Source of the DNA: Porticoccus sp002390525
GTDB lineage: Bacteria > Pseudomonadota > Gammaproteobacteria > Pseudomonadales > Porticoccaceae
DNA: 64,000 bases
Assembly: GCA_943846655.1 (NCBI GenBank)
Contig: OX044352.1
Span: 1,240,001 to 1,304,000 of the forward strand
Direction: 5' to 3'
Position 1 is the stretch's first letter. Each line of letters begins with the position of its first letter. This document shows, one piece after another, positions 19,322 through 28,596 of the stretch. A program made the translations under genes and the position numbers. A model generated the notes under the pieces. The model ran no database searches and was not told the origin of the DNA. It saw only the letters and a list, made by a program, of their open reading frames with translations.

Positions 19322-20743
19322 TCAATGAAAGGTAGGTGAGGCGATAAGGGCTATTGACTGGTTGTTATTAATATTCTTTATATCTATATTTTTTTGGCCC
19401 GCAGGCAGGAATAACCCAAACTCTTTGTGGGCTACAGTACCGTTGCAGCTAATGCTTCCTTCGATTACTAATAGTAGTTTATAATCTTTGCTCACCGATA
19501 ATTTACAAGAAGATTTAGATGTCAGGGTTAGTCTTAATACCTTAAAATCTTCAAAAACTGCAACCTCCTCAATAATATGATCTGAATCCTTTTTAATAAC
19601 CTTAAGCTGCGGGAACGGTTCAACTAATTCAGTCATAATATTCAGAGCCTCCTCAGTATCCCAGTGATTTTGGGTTAAGGTTTTTTGATTAAAAGAAAGT
19701 ATTAAGCGCTCGTAAACTGGATTTTGAAATTCTACAACTCTTACCCCATGAAGAAGCCCATGGGGGGTAAGAAGAGGTATTTTTATAATGTCTCCAACTT
19801 TAACAGGTAAAATAGATGTAAAGGAGTTCATATGAGCGCGTAACTCTTTCTCCTGTGACAACCAATCATTGGGAATTAAGGTCATCCATTTTGAAATGAT
19901 ACTTGATGGAAGTGGTTCGTTTAATAAAACCCCTTCTTTTGTACGGAAACTATCAAGTCGATCGTCAATAGTTTGTCTAATCTTAGAGTATCTCTCAACT
20001 GCTTTTTTGTATGCATTATAAAAATCTCTCTTAGATGAATAGGTATTTATGGTTGCATCGTCAAATCCATATCGAACCCCCGCAGATTGAAGAGGCCAGC
20101 TATTTTTGTCTATATCAACCACAACATAAACTTCTTGTTTTTTTTTATGAAGCTCAAAATATAAATCTCCAAATGCAGGATCAGGTAATGGATCTAATAT
20201 TTTCAGGAGATTAATATGTTTTTCCTTGCTTGCAGCTAAACGACTTGGTGCTACAGACAAAACCCAGGGAAGCGGAGCATCGTTTGTTCCGTCAGTGACA
20301 GAAGAAAAGCCTCTTTTTTCAATTCCGGTATACCAAATCTCTCTACCCCAAGGTTTTTCTATATCAATTGTTTTAAGAGTAAGAGGACTATCTATTTTGA
20401 GAATAGGAAGCTTATTGCTGTGTATAAATTTTTCTATTAAATCTAATTTGGGTGGTAAAATAGAAAATTTAGCGCGCAAAGTCGGATTAGATGATGTAAC
20501 CGTAAAATATGTATGGTTATCGCGCCGAAAATAAATGGCTAAGAGCTTAATTATCGGCTGGTTAGCCATATAGTATTGAACATAGTTATATTCAACGGCT
20601 AGATAAGAGGTTTCTTTGAAAGAATTTGGATCGACAGAAAAAAAATTATCCTCGCTAAACTCTGATCCAAAAGTATCCGTGTTCTCTTTTTCCCACAAGC
20701 TTAAGAGCTTTTCAGGGTTGTCCGAATCGTGAATGACTAGCAA
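19322..20743 (-). CDS. Mannose-6-phosphate isomerase-like (cupin) protein
   Basis: A 473-residue protein. The element EKPWGREIWYTGIEKRG near residue 130 and the later IPLLTPHGLLHGVRVVEFQ resemble class I phosphomannose isomerases, where these parts line the active site of a double cupin. The full set of family zinc ligands is not obvious, so catalysis is uncertain. The start is TTG at 20743, supported by a perfect AGGAGG six nt upstream. It sits alone between tRNA-Leu and a FadB-like gene and could be a separate operon with fadB. It could instead be a non-catalytic cupin that binds sugar phosphates. Confidence 0.5.
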   Translation of the reverse strand: MLVIHDSDNPEKLLSLWEKENTDTFGSEFSEDNFFSVDPNSFKETSYLAVEYNYVQYYMANQPIIKLLAIYFRRDNHTYFTVTSSNPTLRAKFSILPPKLDLIEKFIHSNKLPILKIDSPLTLKTIDIEKPWGREIWYTGIEKRGFSSVTDGTNDAPLPWVLSVAPSRLAASKEKHINLLKILDPLPDPAFGDLYFELHKKKQEVYVVVDIDKNSWPLQSAGVRYGFDDATINTYSSKRDFYNAYKKAVERYSKIRQTIDDRLDSFRTKEGVLLNEPLPSSIISKWMTLIPNDWLSQEKELRAHMNSFTSILPVKVGDIIKIPLLTPHGLLHGVRVVEFQNPVYERLILSFNQKTLTQNHWDTEEALNIMTELVEPFPQLKVIKKDSDHIIEEVAVFEDFKVLRLTLTSKSSCKLSVSKDYKLLLVIEGSISCNGTVAHKEFGLFLPAGQKNIDIKNINNNQSIALIASPTFH

Positions 20744-20779
20744 AAAAACCTCCTGAGCTCAAAAATATTATTCCCGAAA

Positions 20780-22960
20780 TCAAAAACTATAATACTTTAT
20801 ATCCTCCCTAGCCATTTTTCGCATTTTTGAGGTAGGCTTATATAAGCTTCCTAAATGAGCAAATTTATCAGCAAGATTACAGAAATTATTGATTCCTATT
20901 TCGTCCATCCATCTTAATAAACCGCCACGAAAGACTGGGAAACCTAACCCATAAACAATTGACATATCGACTTCGGATGGAGAATCTACAATACCCTCCT
21001 CTAGACATAAAGCAGCTTCAATGCACATTGGGATCATAAATCTATAAAGTATGGTGACAGCATCAAATTTATAGTTACTCAAATCACTTTCTTGAGTATA
21101 TGCCTTTAACATCTGAAGGACCTTTTTATCGAAATATTTTTTTGGTTTTCCTTTATCATCCTCTTCATAACCATAAAAACCTTGTTTATTTTTCTGACCA
21201 AATCTATTTTTTTCACATAAAATACGAGTTGGTGAAACATCATATACATCCTTCATTCTATTTGGGTAACCAGAGATAATTGTTGCAAAACAACTTATAG
21301 CTGTATCGAGCCCTATGACATCGATAAGATAGGCTGGGCCCATCGGCCATCCCCAATCCTCGATAACACTATCAATTTGTTGGAAATCTGCCCCATCAAC
21401 TATCATCATATCGAAAGCAAAAATAGCTGGAAAAAGAATTCTGTTTACCAAGAAGCCCGGACAATCGTTGACAATGATTGGTTTCTTTCCAAGCTTTGTG
21501 GCATGAGCTACCGCTAACTCAATAGTTTCGTCAGAAGTTCTTTTTCCTCGCACAATTTCTACTAGTGGCATCACATGTACTGGATTAAAAAAATGCATTC
21601 CACAGAATCTATCGGGATGATTTAAATTGCTTGCGAGAAAATCGATTGAAATAGTTGAGGTATTGGAGCTTAGTATTGCGTTAGCAGGTAATTTATTTTC
21701 AATCTCAGCTAGAACCTCAGATTTTATTGTTTTATTTTCAATAATAGCCTCAATAACAATAGTTGTTTTTTTGATACCCTCATAACTCATAGAGGGCTTT
21801 ATTCTAGAAAGTATATTTTTAGCATCTGAATTTGATATTTTGCCTATGCTAATACTCTTAGTTAGTAACTTTTTTACCTCATTTACCCCCATTAGCAACG
21901 AACTATCACTTATATCTTTCATTAAGACAGAAAAGCCCTTTGATGCGTTCTGATATGCTATACCGCCACCCATAATGCCTGCTCCAAGAACTGTGATATG
22001 GCTAACTGTTACCGAGCAATTTTTGGAAAATCTTTTTGCTTTAGAGCTAATATACTGATCATTTATAAAAAGACCCATTAAGGACCTACATTCTGGTGTT
22101 TTGGTGAGCTTCTGAAAGGCTTCATGTTCAATTGCTTGAGCTTCATCTTGTGATACGTTAATGGTTCTAAAAATAACATCTAGTGCTACAGATGGTGCCG
22201 GATAGGAGCTACCAATTTTTGAAGAAATATACTTACTGAAAAATTCCTTAGTCTCTATAATCTCAGTGTTTTCTATTAATAAAGGTTTTTGTTTTTGATC
22301 GCGTCGTTTTTTGTAGCCTGATTTTTCATCAAAAGCAGCTTTCAAAATATTTAGTGACTCTTTTAACAACATACTAGAGTCTATTATAGCGTCTACTGCA
22401 CCATCCGATAATGCCTCATTAGGCGTCTTATGTTTTCCTGTAATAATCCATTCGAGAGCTTTATGTAATCCTATAATCCTTGGTAAACGAACTGTTCCAC
22501 CCCAACCTGGTATAATTCCTAACTTAGTTTCCGGAAGACCCACAACAGCCTTGCTAGTAAGTATTCGAAAATCACAAGCAAGGCATAACTCAAAACCACC
22601 ACCTAATGCAAAGCCGCTAATGCATGCAACTGTAGGAAAAGGCAGGGACTCAATTTTACTAAATGCCATATTTACTTTGTCAAAAAATATTTTAAGTCGA
22701 CTGTTATCAGATTTGAACATTTGGCCAAGCTCGTCGATATCGGCACCAGCTATAAAAATACTTTTTGCGCTTGAAAATATAAGGCCATTTATATTTGATT
22801 GATTCTCAGCGATTGATAAAACATGTATAAGTTCATCAATAGTAATCTGGTCAAATATATTAATAGGACGCTTTTTTGAATCAAAAATCAGTTCTAAAAA
22901 ATTTTCATTGACCATTGTTAGTTCTAAAGAACCACCTTTAAAAATAACTTTTTGTGTCAT
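20780..22960 (-). CDS. fadB: Multifunctional fatty acid oxidation protein, FadB type
   Basis: A 726-residue fusion of enoyl-CoA hydratase (about 1-190; ISGFALGGGFELCLACDFRI oxyanion region and GLPETKLGIIPGWGG) and 3-hydroxyacyl-CoA dehydrogenase (from about 320; NAD-binding VLGAGIMGGGIAYQ and catalytic-His region HFFNPVHVMPLVEIV). The GAGIMGGG context resembles FadB more than FadJ. It performs the hydration and NAD-dependent oxidation steps of beta-oxidation. An AAGGTG sequence precedes the ATG. No thiolase (fadA) gene lies beside it, unlike the classical fadBA operon. Confidence 0.85.
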   Translation of the reverse strand: MTQKVIFKGGSLELTMVNENFLELIFDSKKRPINIFDQITIDELIHVLSIAENQSNINGLIFSSAKSIFIAGADIDELGQMFKSDNSRLKIFFDKVNMAFSKIESLPFPTVACISGFALGGGFELCLACDFRILTSKAVVGLPETKLGIIPGWGGTVRLPRIIGLHKALEWIITGKHKTPNEALSDGAVDAIIDSSMLLKESLNILKAAFDEKSGYKKRRDQKQKPLLIENTEIIETKEFFSKYISSKIGSSYPAPSVALDVIFRTINVSQDEAQAIEHEAFQKLTKTPECRSLMGLFINDQYISSKAKRFSKNCSVTVSHITVLGAGIMGGGIAYQNASKGFSVLMKDISDSSLLMGVNEVKKLLTKSISIGKISNSDAKNILSRIKPSMSYEGIKKTTIVIEAIIENKTIKSEVLAEIENKLPANAILSSNTSTISIDFLASNLNHPDRFCGMHFFNPVHVMPLVEIVRGKRTSDETIELAVAHATKLGKKPIIVNDCPGFLVNRILFPAIFAFDMMIVDGADFQQIDSVIEDWGWPMGPAYLIDVIGLDTAISCFATIISGYPNRMKDVYDVSPTRILCEKNRFGQKNKQGFYGYEEDDKGKPKKYFDKKVLQMLKAYTQESDLSNYKFDAVTILYRFMIPMCIEAALCLEEGIVDSPSEVDMSIVYGLGFPVFRGGLLRWMDEIGINNFCNLADKFAHLGSLYKPTSKMRKMAREDIKYYSF

Positions 22961-22987
22961 CGGTTCACCTTAGAAAATTTGAGTTTA

Positions 22988-23887
22988 TTAAAAGAATATA
23001 ATATAAATTAAGAGTAGATAAATTGTGTACTGTAATATGTAATAAAAAACTCTATTCGTTTTTTTTATTTTTTTACCGATCAGTCTTACCTTAAAAATAT
23101 GAGGAAACAACCGGTTGATTCCACCAACTTTGTCTCCATCCATGTTTTTGGTGGTGGTTGCTGCCATAAAAATTCGTGAAAAAACTTCGTTTATCCAATC
23201 AACTATAAAGAAATTAACGGGTCTTTTTATATCTAAAAATAAAACAATTCTATTTGTATCTGTTTTGTTCTCTGCAAAATGAATAAAAGTTTCATCGAAA
23301 ATTACTGATTCGCCGTCTTTCCAATAATACTTTTTACCATCTACAGAAATAAAGCATTCCTCAGAGTTGGGGGTAATCAAACCTAAGTGATAGCGAAAAG
23401 AACCAGCGTAAGGATCTCTATGCTTAACCAATCGAGCACCCGGAGGCAGCATGGCGAACATAGCCCCTTTAACAGATGAAATAGAGTTTATGAGATCTAC
23501 TGTCTTCGGACATAGCTTATTTGCCGAGTATAGAGATGCTCCATACCATTTCAAATAAAATCTTTTCCAGCCTGTTTTAAAAAATGAATTGAATCCAAGG
23601 TCATCTTTTTCTTCTGAGGATTTTATATGTGTTTGATTATTTAGCTCAACTGCTTCATCTCTTATTATTTTCCAATTATCCTCTAGCACTTTTAATTCAG
23701 GAAAGTTATCGACATTCACATATACAGATTTTTTTATCGTAGAAAAAAAATAGAATAAACAGTTTATAGGTCCAAATAAATTTGAGTGATCACTGATCTT
23801 ACGGACTAGTTTTTCATGCTGAACAATACCTCTATTTTGTACATAAAAAGCACATAAAATAAAAATCAAAAGTACAAAAATGCCCAT
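22988..23887 (-). CDS. lpxO: LpxO-like lipid A 2-hydroxylase (aspartyl/asparaginyl hydroxylase family)
   Basis: A 299-residue protein with an N-terminal membrane helix (about 3-17), a catalytic domain and one or two C-terminal membrane helices. The iron ligands expected for the family are visible as His156-x-Asp158 (KHRDPY) and His203 (FIHFAEN), with Arg213 placed to bind 2-oxoglutarate. LpxO hydroxylates a secondary acyl chain of lipid A on the cytoplasmic membrane. It lies next to tRNA-His. A different substrate within the same hydroxylase family cannot be excluded. Confidence 0.75.
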   Translation of the reverse strand: MGIFVLLIFILCAFYVQNRGIVQHEKLVRKISDHSNLFGPINCLFYFFSTIKKSVYVNVDNFPELKVLEDNWKIIRDEAVELNNQTHIKSSEEKDDLGFNSFFKTGWKRFYLKWYGASLYSANKLCPKTVDLINSISSVKGAMFAMLPPGARLVKHRDPYAGSFRYHLGLITPNSEECFISVDGKKYYWKDGESVIFDETFIHFAENKTDTNRIVLFLDIKRPVNFFIVDWINEVFSRIFMAATTTKNMDGDKVGGINRLFPHIFKVRLIGKKIKKTNRVFYYILQYTIYLLLIYIIFF

Positions 23888-24013
23888 AAAAATACCAGTA
23901 GTTATTTTACTTTATTTAAATTTAACACAAAGAAAGACGAAAATATTTACCAATAACGTTGTGTTAAACGAAAAAAGACTTTTTTGAGCATAGAAGTGGA
24001 AGTTTTTTAAAAC

Positions 24014-24090
24014 TGGGGTGGCTGACGGGGCTCGAACCCGCGACCACCGGAATCACAATCCGGGGCTCTACCAACTGAGCTACAGCCACC
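24014..24090 (-). tRNA. tRNA-His(GUG)
   Basis: A 77-nt cloverleaf including the extra 5' G (position -1) that faces discriminator C73, unique to histidine tRNAs. Anticodon loop TTGTGAT gives GTG, and CCA is encoded. It is the last of a Pro-Arg-His cluster read on the minus strand. Confidence 0.97.
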
Positions 24091-24110
24091 ACTAATTTTT
24101 TTTTGCTGGA

Positions 24111-24187
24111 TGGCGCGCCCTGCAGGATTCGAACCTGCGACCTACGGCTTAGAAGGCCGTTGCTCTATCCAGCTGAGCTAAGGGCGC
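24111..24187 (-). tRNA. tRNA-Arg(UCU)
   Basis: A 77-nt cloverleaf with acceptor GCGCCCT paired with AGGGCGC, loop CTTCTAA giving anticodon TCT, and encoded CCA. It is the middle gene of the three-tRNA cluster, 20 nt before tRNA-His. It is distinct from the tRNA-Arg(CCU) copies at 39 and 46 kb. Confidence 0.97.
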
Positions 24188-24213
24188 TCAACAGCTTTTC
24201 TTCAAAAAAACAA

Positions 24214-24290
24214 TGGTCGGGGATGAGGGATTTGAACCCCCGACATCCTGCTCCCAAAGCAGGCGCGCTACCAGACTGCGCTAATCCCCG
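24214..24290 (-). tRNA. tRNA-Pro(UGG)
   Basis: A 77-nt cloverleaf with acceptor CGGGGAT, anticodon loop TTTGGGA giving TGG, and encoded CCA. It is the first gene of the cluster. The divergent folD gene starts about 170 nt away. Confidence 0.97.
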
Positions 24291-24463
24291 ATATCATTTT
24301 TACCCTCAGATTGAGAGGTGGGCATAATACTGACGACAGGCGATCTAGTCAATCAAAAGCAGTCGAAAGCAGTATCTATTCACTTCACAGGAGAGGCCTG
24401 AAATGAGAAGATATAATAATATACATTTTATTTAACCTTTTTAATTTAGGAGCCACTTACTCC

Positions 24464-25318
24464 ATGAAGACCCAAATACTTGATGGAAAAGCTATTGCCT
24501 TAAAAACTGAAGCAGAACTCTTCCAGAGAGTTGCTAATATAAAAGATGTACATAGTGGAAAAATTCCGATGTTAGCAACTATTCTTGTTGGTGGAGATCC
24601 TGCATCAGCAACATATGTTCGAATGAAACAAAATGCATGTAAACGAATTGGAATGGACTCTATTGCAGTAGAGATGCCAGAAGATACCACAACAGAAGAA
24701 CTACTTGAGAAAATCCAATCGTTAAACTCTGATCCATCATGTCAAGGAATACTTTTGCAACATCCAGTCCCCTCTCAAATAGATGAGAGATCTTGTTTTG
24801 ACAGTATTGATCCGACAAAAGATGTTGACGGTGTTACATGTTTAGGTTTTGGGCGGATCTCAATGGGGGAAAGAGCTTATGGGTCAGCAACCCCACAAGG
24901 AATAATGCGTTTACTTTCTGCTTACGAAATTGATATTGAGGGAAAACATGCAGTAATTGTTGGACGGAGTCCTATTTTGGGAAAACCCATGGCAATGATG
25001 ATGCTCAACAAAAATGCAACTGTTACTATTTGTCATTCTCGAACTAAAGACTTGCCCGAAATTTTAAAGAAAGCGGATATTGTTGTTGGTGCCGTTGGAA
25101 AACCAGAATTCATAAAGGCAAAGTGGATCAAAGATCGCGCAGTAGTAATTGATGCTGGATATCACCCTGGGGGAATTGGCGATATTGAGCTGAAACCTTT
25201 ATATGGTGTAGCATCGGCAATAACACCTGTACCTGGAGGTGTGGGTCCAATGACAATTAATACTCTTATTTTCCAAGCAGTAGATTCCGCAGAAAGAAGA
25301 ATAGAGCAGGAAGAATAA
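24464..25318 (+). CDS. folD: Methylenetetrahydrofolate dehydrogenase/cyclohydrolase FolD
   Basis: A 284-residue bifunctional enzyme of standard length. Signature regions are ATYVRMKQNACKRIGM near residue 45 with the catalytic lysine, GILLQHPVPSQI near 95, the NADP-binding VGRSPILGKPMAMMM near 165, and the C-terminal PVPGGVGPMT. It interconverts 5,10-methylene-THF and 10-formyl-THF in the cytosol. A TAGGAG sequence sits 11 nt before the ATG. It is convergent with cysS, only 6 nt apart. Confidence 0.97.
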   Translation: MKTQILDGKAIALKTEAELFQRVANIKDVHSGKIPMLATILVGGDPASATYVRMKQNACKRIGMDSIAVEMPEDTTTEELLEKIQSLNSDPSCQGILLQHPVPSQIDERSCFDSIDPTKDVDGVTCLGFGRISMGERAYGSATPQGIMRLLSAYEIDIEGKHAVIVGRSPILGKPMAMMMLNKNATVTICHSRTKDLPEILKKADIVVGAVGKPEFIKAKWIKDRAVVIDAGYHPGGIGDIELKPLYGVASAITPVPGGVGPMTINTLIFQAVDSAERRIEQEE

Positions 25319-25324
25319 AAAAGT

Positions 25325-26734
25325 TTATTCCTTTCTCCATATTGTGCCGCTACGAGTATCTTCTAATACAACCCCGTTAGCTAAAAGCTGAGCTCTTATT
25401 TCATCAGCCTCTATAAAATTATTATTATTTTTTGCAGCTGACCTCTTAGAAATCATAACTTCTATTTCTGAGTTTTGTAAACTTTGTGGGTCATTATCAA
25501 TAATGCTGCCTTGCATAAATTCGTCTGGATTACAGTCTAAAATTTTTAATATATTCCCTAAAGCCTTTAATTCAGCAACCAAAATAACTGCCGCATCTCT
25601 ATAATTATCAGACAGAGTATTTATATGGCGAGCTAGCTCATACATGATTGCTATAGCCTCTCTTGTATTAAAGTCATCATCCATAGCCTGAACGAAGAGT
25701 TTATAATAACTGCCTTTCTTTAAATTACGGACTGAGAGAGGTTTAATATCAGGAAAATTTCTAAGAGTTATATAAAATCTTTCAAGACCCGATTTAGCCT
25801 CAATCAAATTTTCTTCTGAATAATTTATAGGAGTCCTGTAATGACTTGATAGTAAAAAATATCTAATGATTTCTGGGTGATACTTTTTTAATACATCTCT
25901 TATTGTAAAGAAATTTCCAAGTGATTTAGACATCTTCTGATTATCCACTCTTACTGCGCCAGCATGCATCCAGTATTTAGCATATTTTTTACCTGTTGCA
26001 GCTTCACTTTGAGCAATTTCGTTTTCATGATGAGGAAATGGAAGATCTGGCCCACCTCCATGAATATCGAAAGTTGGCCCAAGACAGCAAGTAGACATTG
26101 CAGAACACTCAATATGCCAGCCTGGCCTCCCTACACCCCATGGTGAATTCCAGCCAATATCTTGGTCATCTGTCTTTTTCCATAATGTAAAATCACGTTG
26201 ATCTAATTTATCAGGATTTGAGTCGATTCGTGCTGTTGAAATCATATCCTCGATATTACGCCCACTCAATCGACCATAATTTTTAAAGCTACTGACGCGA
26301 TAATAAACATCACCTTTTTTTGATGTGTAAGCAAACCCTTTATCGATTAAACTTTTTACCATAATAATAATTTCATCTACATATCTAGTAACTCTTGGTT
26401 CCATGTCTGGGGGAAGAACTCCAAGTAACGCCTGGTCCTGATGCATTGCGTCTATCATACGATTAGTCAAAGTATCGTAAGGCTCATTATTTTCTTCAGC
26501 TCTAATGAGAATTTTATCGTCAATATCTGTGATATTACGTACATATTTAAGTTTCCAGTCCTGAGATCTAAGGTATCTAGCGATCACATCAAATGAAACC
26601 AACACCCTAGCATGCCCAATATGGCATAAATCATAAACAGTCATGCCACAAACATACATGCTTATTTCACCCTCAACTATGGGCTTAAAAAATTCTTTCT
26701 GACGAGTCAGGGTATTATATATTTGGAGTGCCAT
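25325..26734 (-). CDS. cysS: Cysteinyl-tRNA synthetase
   Basis: A 469-residue class I synthetase. The zinc-binding Cys28 (YVCGMTVYD), the HIGH signature as HIGHARV, further zinc ligands in HIECSAMS and HHENEIAQSE, and KMSKS in KMSKSLGNF are all present. The C-terminal DALR-type helical domain is complete. It charges tRNA-Cys. It is downstream of glnS on the same strand (45 nt gap), so the two may share a transcript. Confidence 0.97.
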   Translation of the reverse strand: MALQIYNTLTRQKEFFKPIVEGEISMYVCGMTVYDLCHIGHARVLVSFDVIARYLRSQDWKLKYVRNITDIDDKILIRAEENNEPYDTLTNRMIDAMHQDQALLGVLPPDMEPRVTRYVDEIIIMVKSLIDKGFAYTSKKGDVYYRVSSFKNYGRLSGRNIEDMISTARIDSNPDKLDQRDFTLWKKTDDQDIGWNSPWGVGRPGWHIECSAMSTCCLGPTFDIHGGGPDLPFPHHENEIAQSEAATGKKYAKYWMHAGAVRVDNQKMSKSLGNFFTIRDVLKKYHPEIIRYFLLSSHYRTPINYSEENLIEAKSGLERFYITLRNFPDIKPLSVRNLKKGSYYKLFVQAMDDDFNTREAIAIMYELARHINTLSDNYRDAAVILVAELKALGNILKILDCNPDEFMQGSIIDNDPQSLQNSEIEVMISKRSAAKNNNNFIEADEIRAQLLANGVVLEDTRSGTIWRKE

Positions 26735-26778
26735 AATTTAGTGCATTCAGCCTCAGAGGGGAATAATGTAAGTAAGCT

Positions 26779-28449
26779 CTAGTCCTTATGTTCTAGCCAA
26801 TTTGATCTTAGTGCAATAGTTTGATTAAAGGTAATTTTCTTTAAATCACTATTTTGGTCATCTTTACAGAAATAACCCTCTCTTTCAAACTGATAAGGTT
26901 TACCAACTTCTGCTTGAGCAAGACTTAGTTCAGCTTTACAATTTGTTAAAATTTTTAATGATTCCGGTTCGACTGTCTCAAGAAAATCTCTGCCATTTCC
27001 ATCCGGTATTGGTTCATGGAATAAACGCTCGTATAAATTAATGTTACAGTCGATACACTTATCGGCTGAGACCCAGTGAATAACTCCCTTGGGCTTAACT
27101 CCATCAGCTGGATCCTCTCCGAGAGATTCAGGCAAAAGAGATACATTAACTTGAATAATCTCACCTTTTTTATTTTCAAGGTAGTCATCTGCCTCAACTA
27201 TATAACTATTCCGTAATCTGACTCTTTTTCCGAGTGAAAGCTTCTTTTTAAACTTTTTACTGTACTCTTTTTTAAAATCACTTTCGTCAATAAATATTTC
27301 TCTTGTAAATGGAAGGATCCGTTCACCTAAGCTCAATTCTGGATGACAGGGTACACTAAGATCTTCAGAATGATTTTCCGGTAGATTTGTAATTACAACT
27401 TTTAGGGGGTTAATGACCACCATTGCTCTAGATGCACTTTTATTCAACTCATTACGAACAAAAAATTCAAATTGAGAAAGATCAACCAAGCCATCAGTTT
27501 TTGCGACTGCTAAGCTATCACAGAAATTACGAATTGCAATAGGCGGTATACCGCGACGTCGTAGACCGGAGATAGTTAACATACGAGGATCGCTCCAACC
27601 ATCTACAAAACCAGCATCTACGAGCAATTTAAGTTTTCTCTTGCTGGTAATACTATAGCTCATATTTAGTCGGCCAAATTCAAATTGACGAGGTTTAGAG
27701 GGCACTGGAAGATTGTCAATAAACCAATCATATAATGGTCTGTTGGATGAAAACTCGAGTGTACAAACTGAATGAGTAATACCCTCAATGGCATCCTCAA
27801 GACAGTGAGCAAAATCATAAGATGGGTATATATTCCATTTGTCGCCCGCCCGATGGTGAGGTATTCTTTTTATTCTGTATATTACTGGGTCACGAAGATT
27901 TATGTTGGGTGAGGACATATCAATTTTAGCCCTCAAAGTCATAGAGCCTTCTTCAATATTACCAGTTTTCATACTTTCAAGAAGTTGTATACTTGAATCT
28001 ATGGATCGATCGCGATAGGGGCTATTTGTTCCAGGTAAAGTTAAAGTACCACGACTTTCTTTCATCTCTTCACTGTTTAGCTCACAAACATAAGCTTTAT
28101 TTTTCATTATTAGATGTTTAGCCCAAATATAAAACTGATCGAAATAATCTGATGCATATCTGATATCACCGTCCCATTTAAACCCAAGCCACTCAATATC
28201 TTCAATGATAGACTTTACGAATTCTTCATTTTCTTTTTCTGGATTTGTATCGTCAAACCTCAAATGACACATACCTTCAAACTGCTCTGCTAAACCAAAA
28301 TTCAAACATATAGATTTAGCATGGCCGATATGGAGGTAACCATTTGGTTCTGGCGGAAACCTAGTAATAATCTTATTGACCACAGATTCCTTTAAGTCAT
28401 TACTCATTATCTGCTGAATAAAATTGAGTGGTTTATTCTCGTCTGTCAT
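26779..28449 (-). CDS. glnS: Glutaminyl-tRNA synthetase
   Basis: A 556-residue class I synthetase with the HIGH-type motif PPEPNGYLHIGHAKS and the KMSKS equivalent ITSKRKL. The C-terminal anticodon-binding beta-barrel domains are present, and total length matches E. coli GlnS. It charges tRNA-Gln directly, which is typical of Gammaproteobacteria and supports the taxonomic reading. The first ~20 residues before the catalytic core are conserved in length. Confidence 0.97.
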   Translation of the reverse strand: MTDENKPLNFIQQIMSNDLKESVVNKIITRFPPEPNGYLHIGHAKSICLNFGLAEQFEGMCHLRFDDTNPEKENEEFVKSIIEDIEWLGFKWDGDIRYASDYFDQFYIWAKHLIMKNKAYVCELNSEEMKESRGTLTLPGTNSPYRDRSIDSSIQLLESMKTGNIEEGSMTLRAKIDMSSPNINLRDPVIYRIKRIPHHRAGDKWNIYPSYDFAHCLEDAIEGITHSVCTLEFSSNRPLYDWFIDNLPVPSKPRQFEFGRLNMSYSITSKRKLKLLVDAGFVDGWSDPRMLTISGLRRRGIPPIAIRNFCDSLAVAKTDGLVDLSQFEFFVRNELNKSASRAMVVINPLKVVITNLPENHSEDLSVPCHPELSLGERILPFTREIFIDESDFKKEYSKKFKKKLSLGKRVRLRNSYIVEADDYLENKKGEIIQVNVSLLPESLGEDPADGVKPKGVIHWVSADKCIDCNINLYERLFHEPIPDGNGRDFLETVEPESLKILTNCKAELSLAQAEVGKPYQFEREGYFCKDDQNSDLKKITFNQTIALRSNWLEHKD

Positions 28450-28596
28450 ACTGACGGTCCCAATGTTGATTCTCTATGATTAAGAAGTGTTATTAAAAAG
28501 CACTAATTATAGCCCTCAGAATGTTCTCTATAAACTATTGAAGTGAGAGTCTTACAAGTTTCTCATGGATGTCTGCTAAATTCGAGAGATAAGACT

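Noticed and set aside
24103..24327. 74-codon frame over the tRNA cluster
   Set aside because: It covers tRNA-Arg and tRNA-Pro genes on the other strand. The peptide (CRIRTCDLR type) is a well-known false call made from tRNA sequence.
25312..25331. Inverted repeat GAATAAA/TTTATTC between folD and cysS as a terminator
   Set aside because: The stem is only 7 bp of A-T pairs and overlaps the cysS stop codon. It is too weak to support a terminator.
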